Source: Pseudonocardia hierapolitana (lineage in GTDB: Bacteria; Actinomycetota; Actinomycetes; Mycobacteriales; Pseudonocardiaceae). Taken from it: 64,000 nucleotides of DNA. Location: contig NZ_VIWU01000001.1 in the NCBI RefSeq assembly GCF_007994075.1, positions 5,084,001-5,148,000 of the forward strand, in the 5' to 3' direction. The notes under the pieces were generated by a model. That model did no database searches. It was given only the letters and a program-made list of their open reading frames with translations, and had not been told where the DNA came from. Shown in pieces: positions 36,405 to 45,196 of this stretch (within the stretch, counting starts at the first letter, position 1; the number at the start of each line of letters is the position of its first letter). Made by a program: the position numbers and the translations under genes.

Positions 36405-37067
36405 CTATCGCGCTCCCCATCGAGGTAACTCGCGGGGCCATCGCTCGATGACCAACGCGCTGGTGAGCACCACCGCGACCGCCACGCAGAACCCGCCGAG
36501 GGTGTCGGTGGCGTAGTGGGCCCGGCCGGCGACGAGCGCGAGTGCCATCGTGCCTCCGAAGAGCACCGCACCTGTCACGATGAGGACGGCGCTTGCACCG
36601 GTTGGGGTGCGCAGTACAACGATGAGCAGCATCGCGGCGACCACGCCGAGCGCGGTGGCCCCGCCGGTGTGGCCGCTCGGGAAGGCGAACTCCCCGTCGA
36701 TCGTCCGTCCGATGATCGGTTTGAGCGTCGTGGTCGCGACGCCGGTCAGCCCCGGCCCGACGATCGCCAGCACGGCCAGCTTGCGGTGGCCGAGCGCGAG
36801 CGCGATGCCGCAGAGCACCACCGCGAGCACGACGGTCCCATCCAGGCCGCCGGAGGCGATCACGATGTCGGGCAGCGACGGTGTGGTGTCCGGGTAGCCG
36901 ACGAGCCGCTGGACGCGCCGGTCGAGCCGGCCTGCGGTGGAGTCGTCCGCGTACCGCGCGGCGAACACGCCGAAGACGAGGAGCGCTAGCACCGAGACGG
37001 CCGCGGCCGGTGCGTGCAGCCCGGGCGGGAGGATCGCCCGATCCGGGCGGGGAGCGATGGCCGACAC
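36405..37067 (-). CDS. PAP2-family membrane phosphatase
   Basis: Likely dephosphorylates a polyprenyl or phospholipid phosphate, for example recycling undecaprenyl pyrophosphate after polymer assembly. The 220 residues have about six helices (AAAVSVLALLVFGVFAARY first). The PAP2 motifs are KPIIGRTIDGEFAFPSGHTG, with the phosphate-binding PSGH, and the late AGRAHYATDTLGG with the catalytic His and Asp. GTG 37067 is the only start fitting before TM1; GATGAGG overlaps it. It is divergent from the STAND regulator with 37 bases between. It resembles the second PAP2 at 60948-61628. Confidence 0.82.
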   Translation of the reverse strand: MSAIAPRPDRAILPPGLHAPAAAVSVLALLVFGVFAARYADDSTAGRLDRRVQRLVGYPDTTPSLPDIVIASGGLDGTVVLAVVLCGIALALGHRKLAVLAIVGPGLTGVATTTLKPIIGRTIDGEFAFPSGHTGGATALGVVAAMLLIVVLRTPTGASAVLIVTGAVLFGGTMALALVAGRAHYATDTLGGFCVAVAVVLTSALVIERWPRELPRWGAR

Positions 37068-37104
37068 CTCATCGAAGCTACCGCGCGTCGGCGAAAATAG
37101 ACCG

Positions 37105-39765
37105 ATGGCGAATCCCGTCGAGGTCTCCGGCCGAGAGGCCGAGGTTCTCGCGGCTGTGGGCGCGCACCTGAGCAACGCGCAGATCGCCGGCAGGCTGCAC
37201 CTGTCGGTGCGCACGGTCGAGGGGCATGTCTCGTCGTTGCTGCGCAAGTACGGGGTGGCCGACCGCCGGGAGCTGGCTGCGCTGGTGGGTCCGGAGGCCG
37301 GCCCGGCGCCGCCACCGGGCGGGGTGGCGGGGCTGCCTGCGGCGCGGACGTCGTTCGTCGGGCGGGCCGCCGAGCAGGCCGCGGTGCTCGCCGCGCTGGC
37401 CGAGCACCGGCTGGTGACGCTGTCCGGGCCGGGTGGCGTGGGCAAGACACGACTTGCGGTGGTGGCGGCCGCTGCCGCGGCGTTCCCGTTCGGCGGCGCG
37501 TTCGTCGACCTGGTGCCGGCCCGCGGCGACTCGGTGCCGCAGGCGGTGGCGGCCGCGCTCGGCGTGGCCGAGGGACCGCAGCAGCCGCTCGAGGCCGCGA
37601 TCGGCGGGAGGTTGAGCCGGGGCCGCTCGCTGCTCGTGCTGGACAACTGCGAGCACGTCGTCGACGCGGTGGCCGGGTTCGTCGAGCGCCTGCTCGCCGC
37701 CTGTCCCACGGTCACGGTGCTCGCCACCAGCCGGGAGCGGCTCGCGGTCCCGGGGGAGCGGGTGGTGGCGGTCGGCCCCCTTCCGCTGGGGTCGGACGCC
37801 GAGCGGCTCTTCGCCGACCGCGCGGTGGCACCCATCGATCCCGGCGCCGTCACGGACCTCTGCGCCCGCCTCGACGGGCTCCCACTCGCCATCGAGCTCG
37901 CGGCGGCCCGCAGCGCGGCGCTGGGAGCACCCGGCCTGCTCACCGGCCTCGGCGACTACCTGCGGCTCCTCGCCGGGGGCCGCGGCCAGGAGGTGCGGCA
38001 CCGGTCGCTGCGCGCGGTGATCGGTTGGAGCCACGACCTGCTCGACGACGAGGAGCGCGCCCTGTTCCGCCGGCTCGCCGCCTTCGCAGGCGGGTTCGAC
38101 CTGCCGGCCGCGGCGGCCGTCGGCGGGGTCGAACTCCCGGTGGCCGCAGACGTGCTCGGCCGGCTCGTGGACAAGAGCCTCGTGGTGCACGAGCAGGGTC
38201 GGTGGCGGCTGCTCGCCACGATCCGGGCCGTGGCCGCGGACAAGCTGCGGGAGGCGGGGGAGACCGCGGACGTGCAACACCGGTACCGGGTGTGGGCGGT
38301 CGATCGAGCCGCGGCGCTCACCAAGCCGAGCCGCGCGGAGGTGGACCTCGTGCTCGACGACCTGCGCGACGCGCTCGCGTCCTACCCGCCGGAGCCCGAC
38401 CCGGAGGCACACGCACTGGCGCGCTCGCTCGGGCGGATCACCCACGCGCGCGGGTTCCTGCAGGAGGCGCGCTCGCGCTACGAGCAGGCGGCGGCGCACG
38501 CCGGGACTCCCGACGAGCAGGCTCGCGACCTGCGCTCGGCCGCGGAGTGCGCAGAGGTGGGCCACGACACCGGCGGCGCGTACGACCTGCTCGTCGAGGC
38601 CGGCCGGGTCGCCGCCGACGGGAACGCGAAGGCGACGGCGTTGGCGCTGGCGGTCGACCTGGCGTGCCGCTGCCCCGCCACGTTCGCCGTCGAGGTGCCC
38701 TACGAGCGGTTGCGCGGGCTGCTCGCGGAGGCGACCGGCGCCGCTGATGGGGCGGACCCGGTTGCCGCCACGCGGCTCGCGATCGCGGCGGCGTGGAACG
38801 CGGGGGCGGAGAAGCTCTCGCCCGACCGCGCGCTCGCCGAGGAGGCCGTCACCGCAGCCCGGCGCACCGGCGACCCGTTGCTGCTGAGCGCCGCGCTCGG
38901 AGCGCTCCGCGGCGCCACGGTCGTCGACGGCCGTCTCCAGGACGCGCACCGGCTCTCCACCGAGCGGCTCGCGCTCGTGCCGGCGCTCGACCCCACCGCC
39001 CCCGAGGGTGCGGCCGAGATCGAGGACGTGCTCGCGGTCGCGTGCGCCGACGCGGTGGCGGCCGGGGAGATCGCGGCCGCTCTCGAGGTCGCCGGCCGAA
39101 TCCTCGACGGCGATGTGCACGGCGACTCCCCGCACCTGTCGGTGAGCACGGTGCTGCCGGCGCTCGTGCTGGCCGGGGACCTCGGGTGGGCGCGCCCCCG
39201 GGCACCGGCTATGTGGGAGGGCTGGGAGCGGGCCGGGCGCCCGCCCGCGGTGTGGCTGCCCGGATCGGCCCAGTTCACGGCGCTCGCGTGGGGGCTGTCC
39301 GGCGACGCAGAGGAGGCCGCGCGGTGGAACGCCCGCGCGGCGGAGGCCGGGACCGGGAACGTCTTCCACCTCCAGCACGCCCCGCTCGGCGTGTTCACGG
39401 CGGCGCGGACCGCCGTGCACGTCGGGTTCGCCGCCGGCGTTCCCGAGCCGGCGGCCCGCACCCCCGGAGCTCGCTACCACGCGTACGCGGTCGCCGCGCA
39501 CGCCGAGCTGGCCGTGGTCGCCGGCCGGCCCGACGCCGCCGACCGGCTGGCGGCGGCCGAGGCCGTGACGGCCGGACACCCCTGGGCCGCTGCCTGCCTC
39601 GCCCGCGCCGCGGGCCGGTTGCGCGGCGACGACGACGCGCTCGCCGCCGCCGTCGCCGGTTTCGAGCGGATCGGCGCCGCGTTCGAGCGCGCCGCCACCC
39701 TCCTGCTCCTGCCCGACCGCGCCGCAGAGGGGTGGGCCGAGCTGGAGCACGTGACGTCCGCGTGA
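37105..39765 (+). CDS. Large STAND regulator with N-terminal LuxR-type HTH
   Basis: A transcriptional regulator. The 886 residues carry a LuxR-type HTH at the N-terminus (VSGREAEVLAAVGAHLSNAQ, then IAGRLHLSVRTVEGHVSSLL; about 7-60), and an NB-ARC-like ATPase with Walker A LSGPGGVGKTRLA and Walker B LLVLDNCEHVVDAV, sensor region LATSRERLAVPGE and LDGLPLAIELAAAR. A long helical TPR-like C-terminus completes it. In most family members the HTH is C-terminal (MalT, LAL) or of SARP type, so this order is less common though known in actinobacteria. ATG 37105 lies only 37 bases from the divergent PAP2 start. Its target is unknown; the neighbouring PAP2 or VOC gene is possible. Confidence 0.88.
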   Translation: MANPVEVSGREAEVLAAVGAHLSNAQIAGRLHLSVRTVEGHVSSLLRKYGVADRRELAALVGPEAGPAPPPGGVAGLPAARTSFVGRAAEQAAVLAALAEHRLVTLSGPGGVGKTRLAVVAAAAAAFPFGGAFVDLVPARGDSVPQAVAAALGVAEGPQQPLEAAIGGRLSRGRSLLVLDNCEHVVDAVAGFVERLLAACPTVTVLATSRERLAVPGERVVAVGPLPLGSDAERLFADRAVAPIDPGAVTDLCARLDGLPLAIELAAARSAALGAPGLLTGLGDYLRLLAGGRGQEVRHRSLRAVIGWSHDLLDDEERALFRRLAAFAGGFDLPAAAAVGGVELPVAADVLGRLVDKSLVVHEQGRWRLLATIRAVAADKLREAGETADVQHRYRVWAVDRAAALTKPSRAEVDLVLDDLRDALASYPPEPDPEAHALARSLGRITHARGFLQEARSRYEQAAAHAGTPDEQARDLRSAAECAEVGHDTGGAYDLLVEAGRVAADGNAKATALALAVDLACRCPATFAVEVPYERLRGLLAEATGAADGADPVAATRLAIAAAWNAGAEKLSPDRALAEEAVTAARRTGDPLLLSAALGALRGATVVDGRLQDAHRLSTERLALVPALDPTAPEGAAEIEDVLAVACADAVAAGEIAAALEVAGRILDGDVHGDSPHLSVSTVLPALVLAGDLGWARPRAPAMWEGWERAGRPPAVWLPGSAQFTALAWGLSGDAEEAARWNARAAEAGTGNVFHLQHAPLGVFTAARTAVHVGFAAGVPEPAARTPGARYHAYAVAAHAELAVVAGRPDAADRLAAAEAVTAGHPWAAACLARAAGRLRGDDDALAAAVAGFERIGAAFERAATLLLLPDRAAEGWAELEHVTSA

Positions 39766-39844
39766 CGGTCGCGTGGTCGCCACGGATCCGGTGGCCAGGC
39801 CCGCGGCGGCACGCTTCCCGGGAGGAGAACCGAGGAGGCAGACG

Positions 39845-40750
39845 ATGCAGTGGACGCTCGAGGTGGTGCAGGTCCCGGTGGCGGACGTGGACCGGGCGAA
39901 GGCCTTCTACGCCGAGCAGCTCGGGTTCGCGGTCGACTTCGACGTGCGGGCCGACGAGGAGCACCGGTTCGTCCAGCTGACCCCACCGGGCTCGGGCTGT
40001 TCGATCCAGCTTGCGGCGGGTTACTTCGACGACATGGTGCCGGGGTCGCTGCGCGGCCTGGTCCTGGTCGTCCCGGACATCCGCGCCGCGCGCGCCGAGC
40101 TGGTGGAGCGCGGGGTGGACAACGGCGGGGTGGTCGTCACGGAGGACGGCACGTCCTTCCGGCCGGCCCGTGACGGGGACGCGCTCGACAACGTCGGCTT
40201 CGTGCACTTCAGCGACCCGGACGGCAACCAGTGGTCGCTGCAGCAGATCAGCAGCCGCGGTCCCGCAACGCACGACCTCGCCGCCACCCGGGTTCTCGAC
40301 GCCCCGCTCGAGGAGGCGTGGAAGGCGTGGACCGAGCCCGAGTACGTCATGCGCTGGTGGGGGCCCACCGGCTTCACGTCGCCGCTGGCGGAGATGGACG
40401 TGCGGGAGGGCGGCACCTCGCTCGTCTGCATGCGCGCCCCAGCCGAGTACGGCGGACAGGACATGTACAACACGTGGACCTACCAGGAGGTCCGGGCTCC
40501 TGAGCGGCTCGAGTTCGTGCTCGACTTCACCGACGCGGACCGGGCGTTGCTGCCGGACGAGGCCATCCCGCCGGGCGTGCCGCGCGCGGTCCGGCACGTG
40601 GTCACCCTCCGCCCGGCCGAGGGTGGGCGCACCGAGCTGACCGTACGGGAGTTCGGCTACGGCACCCCCGACGCCCGCGACATCTCCCGGGCCGGCCTGG
40701 AGCAGTGCCTAGACAAGATGGAGGCCCTCTTCCGGCGAACGGCCGACTAG
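39845..40750 (+). CDS. VOC (glyoxalase-fold) and SRPBCC/AHSA1 fusion protein
   Basis: 301 residues in two domains. Residues 1-140 form a VOC-like half (VPVADVDRAKAFYAEQLGFA, then VGFVHFSDPDGNQWSLQQI), of the kind found in resistance or glyoxalase proteins. Residues 145-300 form an SRPBCC/AHSA1 half (TRVLDAPLEEAWKAWTEPEY, WWGPTGFTSP, RHVVTLRPAEGGRTELTV). ATG 39845 follows GAGGAGG. It begins 79 bases after the regulator and may be in its operon. Both domains bind small hydrophobic ligands; no direct tie to the polysaccharide genes. Function unknown. Confidence 0.8.
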   Translation: MQWTLEVVQVPVADVDRAKAFYAEQLGFAVDFDVRADEEHRFVQLTPPGSGCSIQLAAGYFDDMVPGSLRGLVLVVPDIRAARAELVERGVDNGGVVVTEDGTSFRPARDGDALDNVGFVHFSDPDGNQWSLQQISSRGPATHDLAATRVLDAPLEEAWKAWTEPEYVMRWWGPTGFTSPLAEMDVREGGTSLVCMRAPAEYGGQDMYNTWTYQEVRAPERLEFVLDFTDADRALLPDEAIPPGVPRAVRHVVTLRPAEGGRTELTVREFGYGTPDARDISRAGLEQCLDKMEALFRRTAD

Positions 40751-40955
40751 AGCCTCACGCACTGTAGGCCACTTGCCGATAATCGCCGGTGCATCACTCG
40801 ATCCTGTGAAAACCCTGAAGATGATCGACTACTCAAGGGTGCGCGTTCGCCCCAAGATCTGCATGATGTGAGCTCTGTAACACTCCACCGGGTGGGATCG
40901 CTAAGCGGGAGTGGGGGCAGCGCGCAAGAACTGAGAGTCGACATTGTGAGGATTC
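40751..40955. promoter_or_regulatory. Leader of the second polysaccharide operon
   Basis: The 205 bases upstream of the full-length phosphoglycosyl transferase are AT-richer than their surroundings and must hold the promoter of a run of co-directional genes reaching to 48776. A weak inverted repeat, CACTCC (40881-40886) and GGAGTG (40908-40913), with a nested CCACC/GGTGG, might be an operator or leader hairpin. Confidence 0.35.
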
Positions 40956-42491
40956 ATGGGGGAGTCGGCTGAGCAACAGGGGAGTGTTCAGGGGACGAGG
41001 GGGGTCGTCGCAGGAACATCGACCGACCGAACGGTCGTAATGGGGGGATTTGGCGGGGCCGGGTGGCCGTACCGCTCGGGGGGCTGGCGAGTTCGCCGCC
41101 TGTTGCTCGTGGGTTGGGACGCCATCGGATGGGCGATCGCGCTGACCCTGGCGTTGGCGCTGCGGTACGAGTTCGATCTCGATGCCCGCGACGTCTCGGG
41201 GATCGTGCAGCTGATCGCCGTCGCCGTCGTCGCCCAGGTCCTCATCGGGGTGGCCCTGCAGGTATACCGCGGTCGACATTGCATCGGGAGCGTCGACAAC
41301 ATCGTCGACACGTCGGCGGCGATCGCTCTCAGCGGTTTCGTCGTGTTCGTGGCCAACGTCGTATCGGTCGCCGAGTGGATCCCGCGATCGGTCGCGATCA
41401 TCGGCACTCCGATCATGCTTTTGATCGCTGTCGGATCCCGCATCGGGGTGGGGTTGTATCGCGACCGCAGGTCACGGCCCGATCACAGCACCGCGCAACG
41501 TGTGATCATTTTCGGGGCGGGGGTCGAGGGCCAGCAGCTCTCGTGGTCGATGTTCACCGACCCGGATGCCCGTTACCTGCCGGTCGCGTTCCTCGACGAC
41601 GACCCGCGACGGCGCGCACTCAGGGTGTCCGGTGTCGGCGTGCAGGGCACGAGCGCCGACGTCGCCGAGGTGGCTGCCCGTTCCCAGGCCGATCTCCTCG
41701 CGATCACGGGCCACCACGTCGACGACGTCGCGATCCGCGAGATCACGCGCGTCGCCGCGGACGCCGGCCTCGAGGTGAAGGTCGTCGCGCCGTTGGCCGA
41801 GTTGCTCAAGCCCGTGCCGGCCGCGCTGCTGATCCCGTCGCAGGCAGGCTCGGCGGGGGGCGGCGGCCGCGCGGTGACGCGCCTCCCGGCGGCGGTCGAG
41901 AGCAGGGCCAAGCGCGTCGTGGACATCACGCTCTCCCTGATCGCGTTGATCGTCTTCCTCCCGGCCTTCGTCGTCATCCCTCTGGTGCTGATGCTCACCA
42001 GCGGTGAGGTCGTCTACCGGGCGAAGCGCGTGGGGCTGGGCGGCGAGATCTTCACGATGTTCAAGTTCACGACCATGGCGCCCGGTGACGGCGGGCCACG
42101 CCTCACCCGAGCCGGCGACCCGCGCATCACACGGTTCGGCCGCTGGCTGCGCGTGACCAAGTTGAACGAGCTGCCTCAGCTCGTCAACGTGGTCAAGGGC
42201 GAGATGAGCCTCGTCGGCCCGCGTCCGGAGGATCCGCGCTACGCCGCCTACTACTCGGCCGAGCAGCGGAAGGTGCTCGCCGTGCGACCCGGCCTGGCCA
42301 GCCTCGCGTTTCTCAGGTTCGGCGACGAGGAGGCGTACATCGAGCGGATCAACCCGCCAGACATCGAGACCTACTACCTGAACGAGCTCCTGCCGGAGAA
42401 GCTCGCCATCGAGCTCCGGTACGTCAGGAACTGGACGTTGCGAGGTGACTTCCGGATCCTCGCACGCACCCTGACAGGGCTCCTCAGGTGA
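40956..42491 (+). CDS. Full-length phosphoglycosyl transferase (WbaP/WcaJ type)
   Basis: Initiates the second glycan by placing a sugar phosphate on undecaprenyl phosphate. The 511 residues show a membrane half with four helices (about 49-165), a CoA-binding-like Rossmann domain (RVIIFGAGVEGQQL, 182-195), and the catalytic half: re-entrant helix about 322-346, VVYRAKRVGLGGEIFTMFKF, ITRFGRWLRVTKLNELPQLV and SLVGPRPEDPRY. The usual Asp-Glu dyad reads Asn 404-Glu 405; the short enzyme at 9913-10569 has Asp-Glu. ATG 40956 follows GAGG closely. It overlaps the next gene by 4 bases (GTGA), coupling translation. Confidence 0.88.
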   Translation: MGESAEQQGSVQGTRGVVAGTSTDRTVVMGGFGGAGWPYRSGGWRVRRLLLVGWDAIGWAIALTLALALRYEFDLDARDVSGIVQLIAVAVVAQVLIGVALQVYRGRHCIGSVDNIVDTSAAIALSGFVVFVANVVSVAEWIPRSVAIIGTPIMLLIAVGSRIGVGLYRDRRSRPDHSTAQRVIIFGAGVEGQQLSWSMFTDPDARYLPVAFLDDDPRRRALRVSGVGVQGTSADVAEVAARSQADLLAITGHHVDDVAIREITRVAADAGLEVKVVAPLAELLKPVPAALLIPSQAGSAGGGGRAVTRLPAAVESRAKRVVDITLSLIALIVFLPAFVVIPLVLMLTSGEVVYRAKRVGLGGEIFTMFKFTTMAPGDGGPRLTRAGDPRITRFGRWLRVTKLNELPQLVNVVKGEMSLVGPRPEDPRYAAYYSAEQRKVLAVRPGLASLAFLRFGDEEAYIERINPPDIETYYLNELLPEKLAIELRYVRNWTLRGDFRILARTLTGLLR

Positions 42492-43099
42492 CGGCGGAGC
42501 CGGACACCCACCAGGTGGCTGCCACGGCCGACGTCGCCGGCACCGCGCGAATCGGCCCCGGCACCCGTATCTGGCACCTGGCCCAGGTCGAGGACGGTGC
42601 GAGCCTCGGTCGTTCGTGCACCGTCGGGCGGGGGGCCTGCATCGGTCCCGGCGTCACGATCGGCGACCACGTCAAGATCCAGAACTACGCGCTCGTGTAC
42701 GCGCCGGCATCGCTCGGGCACGGGGTCTTCGTCGGGCCGGCGGCTGTGCTGACCAACGATCTCCACCCGCGCGCGGTCGACAGCGCCGGCCGGCTCAAGT
42801 CCGGCGACGACTGGACGCCCGTCGGTGTGGCCGTGCGCGAGGGCGCGTCGCTCGGTGCCCGCTCCGTCTGCGTCGCGCCCGTCGTCATCGGACGGTGGGC
42901 GATGGTCGGTGCCGGCGCCGTCGTCGTGTCGGATGTCCCCGATTTCGCGCTTGTCGTCGGGGTGCCGGCGCGCCGGATCGGGTGGGTCGGGCGGGCGGGC
43001 GTGCCGTTGCGGCAGGGGGACGACGGTCTGTGGAGCTGTCCGCAGACCGGAGAGCGTTACCACGAAGTGGACGGTAACTTGGATGACTTCCGCACCTGA
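42488..43099 (+). CDS. wbpD: Sugar N-acetyltransferase (WbpD-like left-handed beta-helix)
   Basis: Expected to acetylate the 3-amino group of UDP-2-acetamido-3-amino-2,3-dideoxy-glucuronate. The 203 residues are built of hexapeptide repeats (GTARIGPGTRIWHLAQVEDG, then SCTVGRGACIGPGVTIGD) with the WbpD/WlbB-type loop VFVGPAAVLTNDLHPRAV, where Asn-Asp-His bind substrate. GTG 42488 overlaps the upstream stop by 4 bases. The four genes from here to 46488 correspond to WbpD, WbpE, WbpB and WbpA, so the assignment is strengthened by context. The final ~30 residues (GDDGLWSCPQTGERY) form an extra tail also seen in many homologues. Confidence 0.88.
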   Translation: MTAEPDTHQVAATADVAGTARIGPGTRIWHLAQVEDGASLGRSCTVGRGACIGPGVTIGDHVKIQNYALVYAPASLGHGVFVGPAAVLTNDLHPRAVDSAGRLKSGDDWTPVGVAVREGASLGARSVCVAPVVIGRWAMVGAGAVVVSDVPDFALVVGVPARRIGWVGRAGVPLRQGDDGLWSCPQTGERYHEVDGNLDDFRT

Positions 43100-44198
43100 G
43101 AAGATCGGGATCGAGCCGATCCCGGCGAGTGGCCTCCAGCTCGGCGACGGTGAGCGGGCGGCGATCGAACGGGTTCTCGCATCGGGGATGCTGGCCCAGG
43201 GCCCGGAGGTCGCGGCGTTCGAGGCGGAGTTCGCCGAGCACGTGGCCGGGCGACCTTGTGTCGCGGTGAGCTCCGGCACGAGCGCGCTCCTGCTCGGATT
43301 GCTCGCGCTCGGCATCGGACCGGGCGACGAGGTCGTCGTGCCGTCGTTCAGTTTCGCCGCCACCGCGAACACCGTCGTTCTGGCCGGGGCGCGCCCGGTG
43401 TTCGTCGACATCGAGCCGCGCCACTTCGATCTCGATCCCGATGCCGTGCGCGCGGCGATCACCGAGCGGACGGCGGCGATCGTCGCCGTGCACCTCTACG
43501 GCCACCCCGCCGCGATGGCGCTGCTCACCGAGATCGCGGACGCCCATGGGCTCGCCATCGTGGAGGACGCGGCTCAAGCGCATCTCGCCCGGCTGGCGGG
43601 CCGGCCGGTGGGCACCTTCGGACCGGTTGCGGCCTTCAGCTTCTACCCGACCAAGAACATGACCACCGGCGAGGGCGGCATGGTGGTGTGCGCGGACGAC
43701 GCCACGGCGCGGCGCGTCCGGCTCCTCCGCAACCAGGGCATGGAGAAGCGGTACGCCAACGAAGTGGTCGGTTACAACGCCCGCATGACGGACCTCCAGG
43801 CGGCGATCGGTCGGGTGCAGCTGAGCCGTCTTCCGGAATGGACGAACACCCGGCGGCGCAATGCGGCGTTCCTGACCGAGGCCCTCGGCGCGGTGGCGGC
43901 ACGCTCGGGTCTCGTGCTGCCCTCGGTCGCACCTGCGGCGGAGCCGGTGTGGCACCAGTACACCGTCCGTGCGCCACGCCGCGACGACGTCGTGGCGCGG
44001 CTGTCGGAACTCGGCGTGCCGACCGGGGTCTACTACCCGACCCCGATCCACCGGCTCCCGGCCTACGACCTCGATCTCGACCTACCCCGAACGGCTGAGG
44101 CGGCCAGGCAGGTCCTTTCCCTGCCGGTCCACCCCAACCTGTCGGCGGCGCAACTCGACCACATCATCGACGCGGTGGAGAGGGCGGTGTCCTCGTGA
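43083..44198 (+). CDS. wbpE: DegT-family 3-aminotransferase (WbpE-like)
   Basis: PLP aminotransferase predicted to convert UDP-3-keto-GlcNAcA to the 3-amino sugar, with glutamate as donor. The 371 residues have SSGTSALLLGLLALGIGPGD, PSFSFAATANTVVLAGA, AIVEDAAQAHLAR and the Schiff-base lysine 191 in FSFYPTKNMTTGEGG, the sequence typical of WbpE. GVYYPTPIHRLPAY is the late substrate loop. ATG 43083 lies inside the preceding gene (17-base overlap), and the family starts here (IEPIPASGLQLGDGE). Its stop overlaps the next start (GTGA). Reaction inferred from family plus the complete set of partner genes. Confidence 0.9.
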   Translation: MTSAPEKIGIEPIPASGLQLGDGERAAIERVLASGMLAQGPEVAAFEAEFAEHVAGRPCVAVSSGTSALLLGLLALGIGPGDEVVVPSFSFAATANTVVLAGARPVFVDIEPRHFDLDPDAVRAAITERTAAIVAVHLYGHPAAMALLTEIADAHGLAIVEDAAQAHLARLAGRPVGTFGPVAAFSFYPTKNMTTGEGGMVVCADDATARRVRLLRNQGMEKRYANEVVGYNARMTDLQAAIGRVQLSRLPEWTNTRRRNAAFLTEALGAVAARSGLVLPSVAPAAEPVWHQYTVRAPRRDDVVARLSELGVPTGVYYPTPIHRLPAYDLDLDLPRTAEAARQVLSLPVHPNLSAAQLDHIIDAVERAVSS

Positions 44199-45196
44199 AC
44201 GGCATCCTGCGCGCGGGGCTTGTCGGCCTCGGTCATATGGGCCGCCATCACGTGCGTGTGCTCCGGAGCCTGCCGGGCGTCGAGTTCGTCGCGGCGGTCG
44301 ACGCGCGCGAGGACGTGCGGCAGCGTGGCGCCGCGACCGGTCTCGAGGTGGTGGAGTCGGTATCGGAGCTCGTCCGGCGGGGGATCGACCTGTGTGTGGT
44401 GTCCTCACCGACCGGCACCCACGAGGAGATCGCGCTCGAGCTCGCCGAGGCCGGCGTCGCCACGCTCATCGAGAAGCCCGTCTCGCACAGCTCGAAGTCG
44501 GCGCAGAAGATCCTCGAGGCCTTCCAGCGGTCCGGAGTGGTCGGCTGCGTCGGGCACATCGAGCGGTACAACCCGGCCCTGCAGCAGATGCGCCTACGGC
44601 TCGACCACGGAGAGCTCGGCGAGCTCTACCAGGTTTTCACCCGGCGCCAGGGACCCTTCCCCGCGCGCATCGCCGACTCCGGTGTGATCATGGACCTGGC
44701 CAGTCACGACATCGACCTGACGGCGTGGGTGACCCGATCGTCGTACCGTTCGATCGCGGCGCGCACCGCTCACCGGAGCGGGCGCGAGCACGAGGACCTC
44801 GTGAGCACCGTCGCCGAGCTGGAGAACGGCGTGGTGGTGACGCACCTGGTCAATTGGCTGTCGCCGCTCAAAGAACGGGTGACGACCGTGACGGGCGAGC
44901 GCGGGTGCTTCACCGCCGACACGGTCACGGCCGACCTGACCTTCTTCAAGAACGGGTCCGAGCCGGTGCAGTGGGACCGGGTGGCGTCCTTCCGCGGGGT
45001 GACCGAGGGCGACATGATCAGGTACGCGATCCCCAAACCTGAACCGCTGTCCACGGAACTGTCGAACTTCGTGGCAGCCGTCCGTGGTGAGGCCGCGGAG
45101 GTCGTATCCCTGGAGGAGGGGCTCGTCACCGTGCGGGTGGCCGAGCTGATGCGCGAGTCCGCCAGGGCGGGCCGCACCGTCGAGGTCGTCCTGTGA
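44195..45196 (+). CDS. wbpB: UDP-GlcNAcA 3-dehydrogenase-like oxidoreductase (WbpB/WlbA)
   Basis: Gfo/Idh/MocA enzyme; WbpB oxidises C3 of UDP-N-acetyl-glucosaminuronate so that the partner aminotransferase can act. The 333 residues contain the Rossmann loop AGLVGLGHMGRHHVRVL (7-23), VVSSPTGTHEE, the lysine motif LIEKPVSHSS, GCVGHIERYNPALQQM and MDLASHDIDLTAWV with the catalytic His. GTG 44195 overlaps the aminotransferase stop by 4 bases and its own stop overlaps the next start. WbpB-type enzymes are known to recycle cofactor with 2-oxoglutarate, linking them to the WbpE step. Confident by family and context. Confidence 0.88.
   Translation: MNGILRAGLVGLGHMGRHHVRVLRSLPGVEFVAAVDAREDVRQRGAATGLEVVESVSELVRRGIDLCVVSSPTGTHEEIALELAEAGVATLIEKPVSHSSKSAQKILEAFQRSGVVGCVGHIERYNPALQQMRLRLDHGELGELYQVFTRRQGPFPARIADSGVIMDLASHDIDLTAWVTRSSYRSIAARTAHRSGREHEDLVSTVAELENGVVVTHLVNWLSPLKERVTTVTGERGCFTADTVTADLTFFKNGSEPVQWDRVASFRGVTEGDMIRYAIPKPEPLSTELSNFVAAVRGEAAEVVSLEEGLVTVRVAELMRESARAGRTVEVVL

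Noticed and set aside
36405..37943. N-terminal extension of the PAP2 phosphatase over the regulator gene
   Set aside because: The extension is Ser/Ala/Arg-rich, antisense to the regulator, and the PAP2 family begins at the first membrane helix after GTG 37067.
37078..39783. Very long open frame antisense to the STAND regulator
   Set aside because: High-GC third-position bias leaves the opposite strand open. The translation is Arg/Gly/His-rich without family motifs, while the plus strand has a clear HTH and P-loop.
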